Shown piece after piece: positions 9,544 through 17,502 of a stretch of 64,000 nucleotides of DNA; position 1 is the first letter of the stretch, and each line of letters begins with the position of its first letter. The stretch spans positions 152,089 to 216,088 of the forward strand of contig NZ_CAWUDI010000006.1 of assembly GCF_963920925.1 (NCBI RefSeq). Reading direction: 5' to 3'. The notes under the pieces are model-generated. The model had not been told where the DNA came from. It saw nothing but the letters and a program-made list of their open reading frames with translations, and made no database searches. The position numbers and the translations under genes are program-made. The stretch comes from Rivularia sp963920925. Its GTDB lineage: Bacteria; Cyanobacteriota; Cyanobacteriia; Cyanobacteriales; Nostocaceae.

Positions 9544-10224
9544 CTATATATACTTCTTTAGATAGTCGATTATTTTATGCATTCGGCGTTGATAAAAACT
9601 AGAAAGCGTTGACAAAGGAATATCTAACTCTTGAGAAATGTCTTTCCATTTCTTTCCTGACAACAGAAAAAGTAAAATCACTTTTAAATTAGCTTCAGGA
9701 TGTCCTCTTAACTGTTCGCTAATTAAATATTTTCCTGGATCTTTATTGATAACTTCTTTAATAACTTCTGCTTGAGATAATTGGTTTGACTGATGTATTT
9801 CTTTATTGATATCATCCAAAGATAAAACTGGTGATATTTTTTCTCCTTTCGGAACCTTAGTAAGTCCTTTTTTTTGTTCTTTATTAACAACATCAATAAA
9901 TCGCCAGCGAAAAATTTTATTCACCCAAGCCATTACCGGATATTGCGGATTATATTCATCAATTTTGCTGCATATTTCCATAAAAGTTAGCTGTAATGCT
10001 TCATTATGATAATCTTCATAATTAGCTAATCCCAACCACTGAGTTTGTTTGTTTAATCGTCTAGAATTTACAATAGCGTTGACAAAGTTATTCAAAGCTA
10101 TCCGTCGCTTAACTCGAACGATCGCACTATCATCCGCCTGAGAATATTGCTTAATCTCCTCGAGTAACACAATTAATTGTTGATTGAGAGCATTATCCCT
10201 CTGCTGAGAATCACTGTTCATCAA
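9544..10224 (-). CDS. sigma-70 family RNA polymerase sigma factor (ECF-like)
   Basis: This 226-residue protein resembles a short sigma factor. Sigma region 2 is seen around residues 70-115 (LTFMEICSKIDEYNP, then WVNKIFRWRFIDVVNKEQKK). A region-4 helix-turn-helix lies at the C-terminus (KKWKDISQELDIPLSTLSSF). Long region 1 and 3 segments are absent, as in ECF-type factors. It is the first gene of the minus-strand module with DUF1822 and CHAT/STAND/WD40 and may drive their transcription; that is inference. No anti-sigma gene is adjacent. The start could be the first or second of two consecutive ATG codons. Confidence 0.85.
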   Translation of the reverse strand: MMNSDSQQRDNALNQQLIVLLEEIKQYSQADDSAIVRVKRRIALNNFVNAIVNSRRLNKQTQWLGLANYEDYHNEALQLTFMEICSKIDEYNPQYPVMAWVNKIFRWRFIDVVNKEQKKGLTKVPKGEKISPVLSLDDINKEIHQSNQLSQAEVIKEVINKDPGKYLISEQLRGHPEANLKVILLFLLSGKKWKDISQELDIPLSTLSSFYQRRMHKIIDYLKKYI

Positions 10225-10303
10225 TGCGTTTTGTAAGGTATATTCTGGTATCTTCCTCTACCTCCAACTTTTACGCAAAAGCAGTTATTTTTTTTAAGTA
10301 TTG

Positions 10304-10334
10304 AAAAACCTGCTTTTTTGGAAAAGCCGGGTTT
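10304..10334 (-). terminator. probable rho-independent terminator
   Basis: Read on the minus strand, AAACCCGGCTTTT pairs with AAAAGCAGGTTT and is followed by further T residues. It lies about 280 bp downstream of the small minus-strand gene at 10618-10923 and upstream of the sigma gene, so it could insulate the two. Confidence 0.55.
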
Positions 10335-10394
10335 ATTAACTATGAACGTTAAATAATTTAATCTCTTATTGCAAAAAATATTCAAAGTTAGTAA

Positions 10395-10423
10395 GGTGCG
10401 TTATGGCTTCAGCCTAACGCACC
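10395..10423. repeat. palindromic dispersed repeat GGTGCGTTA
   Basis: Arms GGTGCGTTA (10395-10403) and TAACGCACC (10415-10423) are perfect and enclose a smaller GGC/GCC stem. Related GGTGCGT palindromes lie at 23543-23570 and 55489-55554. Confidence 0.7.
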
Positions 10424-10617
10424 GAAATATTTATATAGCCAAAAGTTTCTAGTATTTAATCATCATGGTGCGTTGCGCTTTGCAACAACACAACGGCAGT
10501 TTTGCGGTTGTGTTCATCCACACAGCAAACTGCCTTCCCTACAATCCTAAAACTCTTGTGGTACGGGCATCCCTGCCCGTCCGAATTAACTTCATCTTGC
10601 CGAAAATCTGCTGTATC

Positions 10618-10923
10618 TTACTTCCCACCATAATAAAAAGCGATTTCCTTTTCCTTCAAAGGCACAAAATCAGCTTCTTCAAGCATTTTATTCAGTTCAT
10701 CTTGGGTTAGGTGTTTAGCCCCAATTCTAACAATGCGCGATCGCATAGTATTCTTGACACCACTACGCTGCCTATTCCCCTCCAAAGCCATAACTTTGTT
10801 GTATAAATCCAGTTTTTCTGGTTCAATAGCAGAACCATCCAAATCAATACCTTTAGCAATAGCTTCGTCAACAGCATCAGCACCCTTAGTAGACGCATTC
10901 ATTTGATCGGCTTCAGCAGTCAT
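10618..10923 (-). CDS. conserved hypothetical protein, 101 aa
   Basis: This is a small, charged, soluble protein that I do not recognise. The C-terminal half (NTMRSRIVRIGAKHLTQDEL, then a Glu/Lys-rich stretch ending FYYGGK) looks well structured and helical. The N-terminal third is acidic and alanine-rich and probably flexible. No signal peptide or membrane segment is seen. It stands alone on the minus strand and ends with a likely terminator about 280 bp downstream. Coding-like codon use and the HIP1 site inside it support a real gene. Confidence 0.6.
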   Translation of the reverse strand: MTAEADQMNASTKGADAVDEAIAKGIDLDGSAIEPEKLDLYNKVMALEGNRQRSGVKNTMRSRIVRIGAKHLTQDELNKMLEEADFVPLKEKEIAFYYGGK

Positions 10924-11126
10924 GGCAAATTATTTTTATTAACGTGACTGAATTTTACCAGTTAACAGTTGTCAATTATCAGTTATCAATTATCATCACT
11001 CTTCTCTACTCCCAATTCCCAATTTTCTAATTGAACATTTAGATGCAGTAATTTCGCGTATGCGCTTGTCAGTTATAAGGCTTATAGTTTAATCTCAAAA
11101 TAATGCTGTAGCAATATGGTGGAGCT

Positions 11127-11510
11127 ATGTCAGAGCATCGTATTCCCGATAACAAACAAAACCGTAAATTAGAAAGAGCTTTAAGCAATACAATTGTTGA
11201 TAAATGCTTTGATAACTCCGAAAGCTGGCTGCGAGCTATCTTACGAATGTGTATCTTCTCTTTAGGATATATAGATTCCGAGCCAGTGTTTATTGTCGAA
11301 TGTCCCAATCAAGCTGTAGCAAAACGATTAAGTCGCAAAACTTATCCTTTTCGAGATATAGTATATTATTTAACCGACGACCTTTACGCTAGCGAACGCA
11401 CTTTATTCTGTTATCAAGAATCAAAAAACGGTTCGTGGCGATGTTTTGACACCAATAGCAATTCCTGGAAAAACTGGAATAGTCTACAAACCTCTCATCG
11501 GTTTAATTAA
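11127..11510 (+). CDS. hypothetical protein, 127 aa
   Basis: I do not recognise this protein. It is soluble, with the central segment DSEPVFIVECPNQAVAKRLS suggesting a small alpha/beta fold, and a Trp-rich C-terminus (GSWRCFDTNSNSWKNW). GGAG lies at 11119-11122, five bases before the ATG, supporting the start. It is monocistronic and followed by tandem repeats. Confidence 0.6.
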   Translation: MSEHRIPDNKQNRKLERALSNTIVDKCFDNSESWLRAILRMCIFSLGYIDSEPVFIVECPNQAVAKRLSRKTYPFRDIVYYLTDDLYASERTLFCYQESKNGSWRCFDTNSNSWKNWNSLQTSHRFN

Positions 11511-11520
11511 TAAGACAAAG

Positions 11521-11604
11521 AGAGAGGGGGAAGAGGGGGAAGAGGGGGAAGAGGGGGAAGGGGGGGTAGATAATTTCTAACTCCTAACTCCTAACTCCTA
11601 ACTG
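11521..11604. repeat. tandem repeats (GAGGGGGAA nonamer, then CTAACTC heptamer)
   Basis: About four copies of GAGGGGGAA (to about 11560) are followed by four of CTAACTC (11577-11604). These are STRR-type short tandem repeats between the convergent genes at 11510 and 11606. Confidence 0.85.
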
Positions 11605-11605
11605 C

Positions 11606-11869
11606 TCACTCCTTCCGCGTTACTAAACCACCAAAAAAGGCACCTAACACGCTTCCAGTCCAGATTCCTGTAGTGCTACCTTGCCACATAGCACCCGGCG
11701 CGATCGCAATTTTACAACCTGCTTTAAATAAGTCCCAGCGTTGATTCTGACAGTTTTGGCTGTGGGCTTGTACGCTAATTTGTCCGCCGATATAACCGCC
11801 AAAAAAGCCTGATGCCAATGCTAGAAAAGTACAAATTAATAATCGCTTTTGTGAAGATTTTTTGCTCAT
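11606..11869 (-). CDS. small membrane protein with glycine-zipper segments
   Basis: This 87-residue protein has two hydrophobic glycine-rich helices: LASGFFGGYIGGQ (about residues 18-30) and TGIWTGSVLGAFFGGLV (about 66-82). They are separated by a short loop with two Cys. Spaced glycines of this type pack membrane helices. No family is recognised and no partner is adjacent. Confidence 0.6.
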   Translation of the reverse strand: MSKKSSQKRLLICTFLALASGFFGGYIGGQISVQAHSQNCQNQRWDLFKAGCKIAIAPGAMWQGSTTGIWTGSVLGAFFGGLVTRKE

Positions 11870-12309
11870 TATTAAATGCTATAAGAGGTGAGGCTAGCTC
11901 CCGCCATCCCGAAGCGATAAAAACTAAATCATAAAAATGCTTCTTCTGGTAAAGGCATTATTGCCCATCCGATTCAAATAAAAACTAAAAACTTAACAGA
12001 TTTTTGCATAATCCGTACTTAAATGGCTATTATTATTAGCAACTTGTAAGCGCAGGATACAATTACAGTTTTTGGGATTCTAGTTCCTTCAACTAGGAAG
12101 TCAAAGGTTCTCGAAACATTATGTTCTGCTCGCTTCTGACTGATAACCCCTGTCTTCAAAATTTCAACATCTAGCAGTTGATGAAGTCGCGGTTAAAGAA
12201 CAATCGGGAAAAGCAACAAACTAGCTTTGCCTAAAAAAGCGGTAATGCCTACCCAAACAACATAACAGTTGTAACTGTCTCCAGAACAATTAAAACAAGT
12301 ACTACCATT
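11870..12309. other. non-coding spacer between divergent genes
   Basis: This 440-bp stretch separates the minus-strand small membrane protein from the plus-strand CAAD gene, so it must hold both promoters. I see no clear motif, RNA or gene. A degenerate GGCATTATTGCCC palindrome near 11955-11967 looks like a decayed dispersed repeat. Confidence 0.5.
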
Positions 12310-12750
12310 ATGGAAGCCCCAATGCAGGAACCGGAAACCGTGGAAACTAAAACCTCAGAAACACAAGTGCCAGAAATGAACAATCCTACTGGAACTATAA
12401 CCAAAATTCAGCCTTCCACGCAATCTCAAGAGCAATGGCTCAAATACGGAGAGCAACTTTCTAGCTTCTTAAAACAACTCACCGATAATGCTGGAACCTA
12501 CTTTAATCAGTATAAGCAGCCTTTAGTTTATATCGGTATAGGTATAGCTGCCATAGTCGCAGTCAAAGTCGTGCTATCTATTTTGGATGCATTAAATGAT
12601 ATTCCTTTAGTAGCACCTACCTTTGAATTGATTGGTATTGGCTATTCTGCCTGGTTTATCTACCGCTACTTACTCAAAGCTTCTACTCGTAATGAGTTGA
12701 CTAGTGAAATCACAACCCTCAAAACACAAGTAGTTGGCAAAGATGCTTAA
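12310..12750 (+). CDS. CAAD-domain thylakoid membrane protein
   Basis: This 146-residue protein has a polar, Glu/Thr/Pro-rich N-terminus (1-45). An amphipathic helix (EQWLKYGEQLSSFLKQLTD) follows, then two transmembrane helices (YIGIGIAAIVAVKVVLSIL and APTFELIGIGYSAWFIYRYL), and a final amphipathic helix. This matches the CAAD domain, first described as a membrane anchor appended to cyanobacterial aminoacyl-tRNA synthetases and related to plant CURT1 thylakoid-curvature proteins. Here it stands alone without a synthetase, so a thylakoid-shaping or anchoring role is the best inference. A good terminator follows at 12822. Confidence 0.85.
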   Translation: MEAPMQEPETVETKTSETQVPEMNNPTGTITKIQPSTQSQEQWLKYGEQLSSFLKQLTDNAGTYFNQYKQPLVYIGIGIAAIVAVKVVLSILDALNDIPLVAPTFELIGIGYSAWFIYRYLLKASTRNELTSEITTLKTQVVGKDA

Positions 12751-12821
12751 AACTCAGTAATTAGCCATTTGACACACGGCTGATACGGTAGGGAGCATTT
12801 TTCATGTAGGTAATTTTGTAG

Positions 12822-12849
12822 TGCAGACCAAAAGGTCTGCATTTTGTTT
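12822..12849 (+). terminator. rho-independent terminator after CAAD gene
   Basis: A perfect 8-bp stem TGCAGACC (12822-12829) and GGTCTGCA (12834-12841) with loop AAAA is followed by TTTTGTTTG. Confidence 0.75.
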
Positions 12850-12873
12850 GATTGCTAGTACTTTTGAAAAGGT

Positions 12874-12929
12874 TCGTAGTAGCGCTTCAGCGCCGGGCGG
12901 AATCCGGATGCGCTGAAGCGCTACTACGA
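12874..12929. repeat. perfect 20-bp inverted repeat
   Basis: Left arm TCGTAGTAGCGCTTCAGCGC (12874-12893) and its exact complement at 12910-12929 enclose 16 bases. It is far longer than a terminator stem and has no T-run. It is most likely a dispersed repeat forming a cruciform or hairpin. Confidence 0.85.
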
Positions 12930-13023
12930 GCCTATAAAAACTAATGAAAAAGACTACACAGTAGTTTCGGGCAAAACGAATCATGAGGCCGCAGATGCGG
13001 CTCATCATCAATAGAACAAACGA

Positions 13024-14190
13024 CTACTGATTGATCACATATTGCGATTTGATCGGTTCGACTTTATCCATTTTCACTAAAGCTTGGTAAATCATTGTCG
13101 TTACCTCTGCACGTGTAGCATCTTCCTTGGGTCGGAAAAAATTACGATCTGGATGATTTACAATTAGACCGTTAGCTGTAGCAATTGCTACTTGTTCTCT
13201 CGCCCATTCAGGGATTTGGTCGGCATCTTTATAGACACTCAAAGCTTGATCCTGGGATTCAGGAGTTTTTAAAGTCTTATTAAGTCCGCTAACTAAGGCT
13301 GCTATAACTTCTACTCGCGGAATCCTTTGATTAGGTCTAAACGTATTTGCGTTGTAGCCTTTCATGAACTTTTTATCAACAGCGTTCTTAATTTGGTTTT
13401 GTGCCCAAAAATCAGCAGGTACATCCGCAAAGCTTCTATTGCTATTGGTAAGGTCAGTTTTGAATGCTTGGTCGATTATGGCAGCAAATTCGGCACGAGT
13501 TACAGGTTGTTGTGGTTCAAAGGTATTTTTGTCCTTGCCTGCTATAATTTGGCGGGATGAAAGTGTGTCTATAAAAGGCTTAGCCCAATAACCAGCAGGT
13601 ACATCATCAAAATCTTTCGCTGGTGGAATTGTCGGTGGTTTTGTCGCTTTAGCTTGTGGGGTAGGTGTTTGTGTTGGTGTTGCAGCCTGTGTTGGCGTAG
13701 GCTTCTCAACTACTACTGGTGCCTCGATCGGCTTAAGCTTATCCTCACCTACATTTAGCCCCGCGTTATTAGTATTATTCCCAGTTACTCTGTCATAATC
13801 TGGTGGTACTCTTCTTACAGGTGGTACCAAGAATGGCGGAATTACCGCGTTATCCGTTCTCCTCTCTAATAAAACTGGATTTCTTCGTCTTGGTTCAGCC
13901 TCAGTGACTGGTTGACGATACTTCAGATTATTATTAGGCTCTGGGGAAGGAACCAACAAAGCCGTCAAATCATTCAAATTATTATCGTCATCGGATCTTA
14001 GTGGTACATTGCTACCGACGGGAGCATTTGAAGACAAATTAGCAAAATTCCAGTTAGTCTCCTTTCGAGAAAGCGACCAAAAAAGAACCGTACCGATAGT
14101 TAAAAAAGCAACTAGTATACCGATAAAATCATCAAACCCCAGTTCCGAGTCTGAAGACGAACCCGGATTGGGAGGTGGTTGGTTAGTCAT
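13024..14190 (-). CDS. S-layer homology (SLH) domain protein
   Basis: This 388-residue protein has one N-terminal transmembrane helix (about residues 24-43, GILVAFLTIGTVLFWSLSR). A long disordered Pro/Thr/Asn-rich linker follows (about 45-195, with TPTQTPTPQAK). Three SLH repeats then occupy about 195-380, seen as DVPAGYWAKPFIDTLSSRQI, DVPADFWAQNQIKNAVDKKF and a third ending in TRAEVTTMIYQAL. SLH domains bind cell-wall polymers, so it probably links the inner membrane to peptidoglycan. It is monocistronic. Confidence 0.85.
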   Translation of the reverse strand: MTNQPPPNPGSSSDSELGFDDFIGILVAFLTIGTVLFWSLSRKETNWNFANLSSNAPVGSNVPLRSDDDNNLNDLTALLVPSPEPNNNLKYRQPVTEAEPRRRNPVLLERRTDNAVIPPFLVPPVRRVPPDYDRVTGNNTNNAGLNVGEDKLKPIEAPVVVEKPTPTQAATPTQTPTPQAKATKPPTIPPAKDFDDVPAGYWAKPFIDTLSSRQIIAGKDKNTFEPQQPVTRAEFAAIIDQAFKTDLTNSNRSFADVPADFWAQNQIKNAVDKKFMKGYNANTFRPNQRIPRVEVIAALVSGLNKTLKTPESQDQALSVYKDADQIPEWAREQVAIATANGLIVNHPDRNFFRPKEDATRAEVTTMIYQALVKMDKVEPIKSQYVINQ

Positions 14191-14292
14191 GGTAATAATT
14201 AACTTGTTGGTATTAGAATTAGCATCTAACAGAATTAAGCCATAGACTATCCCCTTACAGTACTTTTTTCAAGATTTTTTGTTAATTCGACA

Positions 14293-14380
14293 TTGAGAAT
14301 TGAGAATTGAGAATTGAGAATTGGGTATTGGGTATTGGGCATTGGGCATTGGGAGATGGGGAGATGGGGAGATGGGGAGA
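14293..14380. repeat. heptamer tandem repeat array (STRR)
   Basis: Successive heptamers run TTGAGAA x4, TTGGGTA x2, TTGGGCA x2, then GATGGGGA units. The array shifts gradually from one variant to the next, typical of STRR arrays in filamentous cyanobacteria. Confidence 0.9.
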
Positions 14381-14468
14381 AAAATCCAATTACCAATTAG
14401 CAATTACCAACTACCTACCTATTACCAATTCCCCATGCCCCATCCCCCATCCCCAATTCCCAACTGTA

Positions 14469-15797
14469 TCAAAGCACTCGTAATAAACTAGGAATGCTAT
14501 CAATCGCTTCTAGGTTGCGAATTTCGTCTAAAGCTTTGTGAAAATTACCTTCGGTAACGTCGTGGGTAACGACTACTATTTCTGCTAGCTTTTCTTGAAA
14601 ACCTGTTTGCACGATTGATTCTAAGCTGACTCCACTTTTACCGAAGCAAGTACCTAGTTTCCCGATTACTCCTGGTTGGTCTTTTGTTAGGAAACGTGCA
14701 TAAAATCTTGTGACAAGTTCTTCAGAAGCAGCTAATTGACAATTTTCTTGATGAAAACTAGCTAATAATGGGTCTAATTTAGAAATTTTATATTTTGATT
14801 TATTTCTTGAATCTTGCTTGCTGGCTTCAGGTAAACTTATAAGTTGAGATACAAGATTTAAAATATCTGATGATACGGCGGAAGCTGTAGCACCCGCACC
14901 TGCACCGGGACCAAAAAACATCACTTGTCCGATGGGTTCGCCTTCTACAAAAATTGCGTTATTTACGCCGTTAATACTTGCTAAAGGATGTGCCGAAGGT
15001 ACTAAAGTTGGATGCACTCTTACTGAAAGCGATGATTGATTAACTTTTTTGGCGATCGCCAGTAACTTAATTACAAATCCCAGCTTTCGGGCATATTCAA
15101 TATCGGTTTTACTAATTTGGCGAATCCCTTCGCAATACACATCTTCTCTATTAATGCCTCCATCAAAGGCACAAGAAGCCAAAATAGCAATTTTATCGGC
15201 AGCGTCTAAACCTTCTACGTCGGCTGTAGGATCTGCCTCTGCATAACCTAATTGCTGTGCATCGGCTAATACATCATCGAAACTACTACCTTCGTTCTGC
15301 ATCCGCGTCAAGATGTAGTTGGTAGTACCGTTGATAATCCCCGTAACGGCTTGAATTTTATTAACGCTCAAAGATTGCTTTAACGGTTGAATGACCGGAA
15401 TTCCACCACCTACTGAAGCTTCAACCATTACATATACTCCGGCTTGATTGGCGGCCGTATATAGTTCTTCTCCAAACCGGGAAATAGCAGCTTTATTTGC
15501 AGTGACAACGTGCTTACCGTTACGTATGGCTTTGAGCATCAACTCTCTGGCTGGCTCTAATCCACCCATGACTTCTACAACAATATCTATATCGGGGTCG
15601 GTGACAATTGCCTCTAAATCTGTAGTGATAATTCCTTTGGGCAATTCTACTTCACGTGGCTTGTCAAGCGATCGCACTCCGACGCGATATATTTCAATTT
15701 CTTCTAATAAAGGATGGCGATCGTCGCTATCTAATAATAACTTCACCGTACCGCATCCGACGGTACCTAATCCCAGGATTCCCAGTTTAAAAGCCAC
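14469..15797 (-). CDS. hom: homoserine dehydrogenase
   Basis: This 442-residue enzyme reduces aspartate semialdehyde to homoserine with NAD(P)H, leading to threonine, methionine and isoleucine. The N-terminal Rossmann fold shows LGILGLGTVGCGTV (residues 5-18). The catalytic domain shows GGGIPVIQPLK and the family signature around GIINGTTNYILTRMQ, with Lys and Glu residues in YAEADPTADVEGLDAADK. The C-terminal ACT domain (about 355-430, DQPGVIGKLGTCFGKSGVSL) is the usual threonine-feedback site. Length and domain order are normal. metK lies about 4.3 kb away on the other strand, not in an operon. Confidence 0.95.
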   Translation of the reverse strand: MAFKLGILGLGTVGCGTVKLLLDSDDRHPLLEEIEIYRVGVRSLDKPREVELPKGIITTDLEAIVTDPDIDIVVEVMGGLEPARELMLKAIRNGKHVVTANKAAISRFGEELYTAANQAGVYVMVEASVGGGIPVIQPLKQSLSVNKIQAVTGIINGTTNYILTRMQNEGSSFDDVLADAQQLGYAEADPTADVEGLDAADKIAILASCAFDGGINREDVYCEGIRQISKTDIEYARKLGFVIKLLAIAKKVNQSSLSVRVHPTLVPSAHPLASINGVNNAIFVEGEPIGQVMFFGPGAGAGATASAVSSDILNLVSQLISLPEASKQDSRNKSKYKISKLDPLLASFHQENCQLAASEELVTRFYARFLTKDQPGVIGKLGTCFGKSGVSLESIVQTGFQEKLAEIVVVTHDVTEGNFHKALDEIRNLEAIDSIPSLLRVL

Positions 15798-15815
15798 GAT
15801 TATAGCACCCCCTAA

Positions 15816-15876
15816 TTTTGGATTTTGGATTTTGGATTTTGGATTTTAGATTTTAGATTTTAGATTTTAGATTTTG
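15816..15876. repeat. heptamer tandem repeat TTTTGGA/TTTTAGA (STRR)
   Basis: About four TTTTGGA units pass into about five TTTTAGA units, immediately upstream of hom on its promoter side. Confidence 0.85.
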
Positions 15877-16155
15877 CGGAAACTTGACGAAGAGATATTC
15901 TTCTCGTCAAAGTGTTTAAGACGGATCTTAGATAAAAACAAGTCCCTACCTTCAAGCAGGAAAGCAGGGGATAATCTAAAATTCATAAATTTTCTAATTT
16001 TAGTAGAAAAACTTAAAATCTAAAACCTGTAAGCATCTTATTTCTTTTTATCTCTTTCAAGAAGAGGATAATCCGAAATCCCCAATCTAAAACAAAAGCA
16101 TCCGTTGTTAAAATCTAAAATCTAAAATCCAAACTCCCTACTCCCTAAATAATAT

Positions 16156-16180
16156 AGGTAGGGCAATATATACCCTACCT
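16156..16180 (-). terminator. possible terminator after petH
   Basis: AGGTAGGG (16156-16163) and CCCTACCT (16173-16180) form a perfect 8-bp stem about 65 bp downstream of the petH stop on its strand. The following bases are A/T-rich but not a pure T-run. Confidence 0.5.
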
Positions 16181-16245
16181 AAATGTTTTGTCAAAAGTCA
16201 GCAGTCAAAAGTAAACTAAATTAACTTTCCGACCAACAACTTTTC

Positions 16246-17502
16246 TTAATAAGTTTCTACGTTCCAGCGGTGTGCTTTTTTGAGTTGCTTCTGGTAATTG
16301 CTCCACTCAACACCTTCTTTAGCAGCAGCAGCAGCAAGTGCGGCATCAATACCGTCTTCCATACCCTTCAAACCGCAAATGTAGACGTAAGTGTTTTCGT
16401 CCTTAACCATTTTCCACAATTCCTCAGCGTACTCCTCGCAACGGTGCTGGATGTACATTCTACCGCCGTCTTTGTTCTTCTGTTCGCGGCTGATAGCGTA
16501 AGTTAAACGGAAGTTATCGGGATACTTGGACTGTATTTCTTCGAGTTCTTCTTTATAAAGAATGTTGGGAGTAGTAGGAATACCGAATATCAACCAAGCA
16601 AAGCCCTTGAATTGATAATCTGTATTTACTTTCTTCTCTTTATCTTTGAACATCCGCCATAAATAAGCACGGAAAGGAGCAATACCCGTTCCGGTTCCCA
16701 TCATCACGATCTTAGCTTCGGGGTCATCGGGTAAAAGCATTTCCTTACCCACCGGACCAGTAATATTAACATCTGCTCCTACTTCAAGACTAGTCAAATG
16801 AGTTGAGCAAACGCCGTAGACTGTTTCGCCAGTTTCGGGGTGCTTGTACTCCAATTGGCGCACGCATAATGATACGGTTTTATCATCTACGTCATCACCA
16901 TGTTGAGTTGAAGCGATGGAGTACAGTCTGAGTTTCTCAGGCTTACCATTCTTGTCTACTCCCGGTGGAACAATACCGATACTTTGACCTTCAAGATAAC
17001 GCAAGTCTCCGCCGGAAATATCAAATTTGAGGTGACGCACGGTACCAATTCCGCCTTCACCAACCAATTCTTCATTAGATAGACATTTACCTACGTATGG
17101 ATCTTTAGGACGGTAAATATTAACGGGAACGTCCTTCTTCTTGGCTTTCGCTTCAGTCATGGTGTTGCCTTTTTTATCCTTCTTCCTAGACTCTGATGTG
17201 GCTTCAACACCCCCTTTATTGCTCGCACCACTACTGCCGTTTGAAGCAACTTTACCGTTAGCTTGCTCCAAAGCGTCCATAGATTGAATGCTGACAATTT
17301 TGCCGCCTAGACGAGAGATACGCCGCATTTCTTGATTCATGCGGTTATAAGGCACTCTAATGAATACACTGCCACTGTTCCGAATTGGGTAGTTTGTTTT
17401 ATCAGTCTCTTCGCTCTGACGTAAACCCACTACTTCATATAGAAATACGCGGCTACCCGATTCCGAGTTAGCAGTACTTTCAATAGCGCCTTGATAATAC
17501 AT
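16246..17502 (-). CDS. petH: ferredoxin-NADP(+) reductase with CpcD-like phycobilisome domain
   Basis: This flavoenzyme passes electrons from photosystem I-reduced ferredoxin to NADP+. Residues about 12-75 form the CpcD-like linker domain (ESGSRVFLYEVVGLR, then RVPYNRMNQEMRRI) that docks the enzyme on the phycobilisome rod. A Ser/Lys-rich hinge spans about 80-125. The catalytic part shows the FAD site RLYSIAST, the NADP-binding MMGTGTGIAPFRAYLWRMF and the C-terminal HRWNVETY with the terminal Tyr. I chose ATG 17502 because the protein then aligns with known FNR starts and GGAG lies 11 bases upstream; an in-frame GTG at 17514 is less likely. An internal ATG at 17160 could start the short FNR form. 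Confidence 0.95.
   Translation of the reverse strand: MYYQGAIESTANSESGSRVFLYEVVGLRQSEETDKTNYPIRNSGSVFIRVPYNRMNQEMRRISRLGGKIVSIQSMDALEQANGKVASNGSSGASNKGGVEATSESRKKDKKGNTMTEAKAKKKDVPVNIYRPKDPYVGKCLSNEELVGEGGIGTVRHLKFDISGGDLRYLEGQSIGIVPPGVDKNGKPEKLRLYSIASTQHGDDVDDKTVSLCVRQLEYKHPETGETVYGVCSTHLTSLEVGADVNITGPVGKEMLLPDDPEAKIVMMGTGTGIAPFRAYLWRMFKDKEKKVNTDYQFKGFAWLIFGIPTTPNILYKEELEEIQSKYPDNFRLTYAISREQKNKDGGRMYIQHRCEEYAEELWKMVKDENTYVYICGLKGMEDGIDAALAAAAAKEGVEWSNYQKQLKKAHRWNVETY

Larger units (their letters stand above)
10225..10617. other. non-coding spacer with several hairpins
   Basis: This 393-bp spacer has no credible gene. It holds a terminator-like hairpin (10304-10334), a perfect GGTGCGTTA/TAACGCACC palindrome (10395-10423), and an ACGGGCA/TGCCCGT hairpin near 10562-10580. 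The last two are dispersed-repeat types. The end nearest 10224 should hold the sigma-factor promoter, which I cannot pinpoint. Confidence 0.6.
15798..16245. other. spacer with STRR repeats and a hairpin
   Basis: This 448-bp region lies between the hom start and the petH stop. It holds tandem TTTTGGA and TTTTAGA heptamers (15816-15876) and a terminator-like hairpin at 16156-16180. The hom promoter must lie here, but no motif is clear. Confidence 0.6.

Noticed and set aside
10465..10710. 81-codon plus-strand ORF over the start of the small gene at 10618
   Set aside because: It translates dispersed repeat palindromes and overlaps a better-supported minus-strand gene.
11577..11604. Possible CRISPR-like array
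   Set aside because: The units are contiguous heptamers without spacers.
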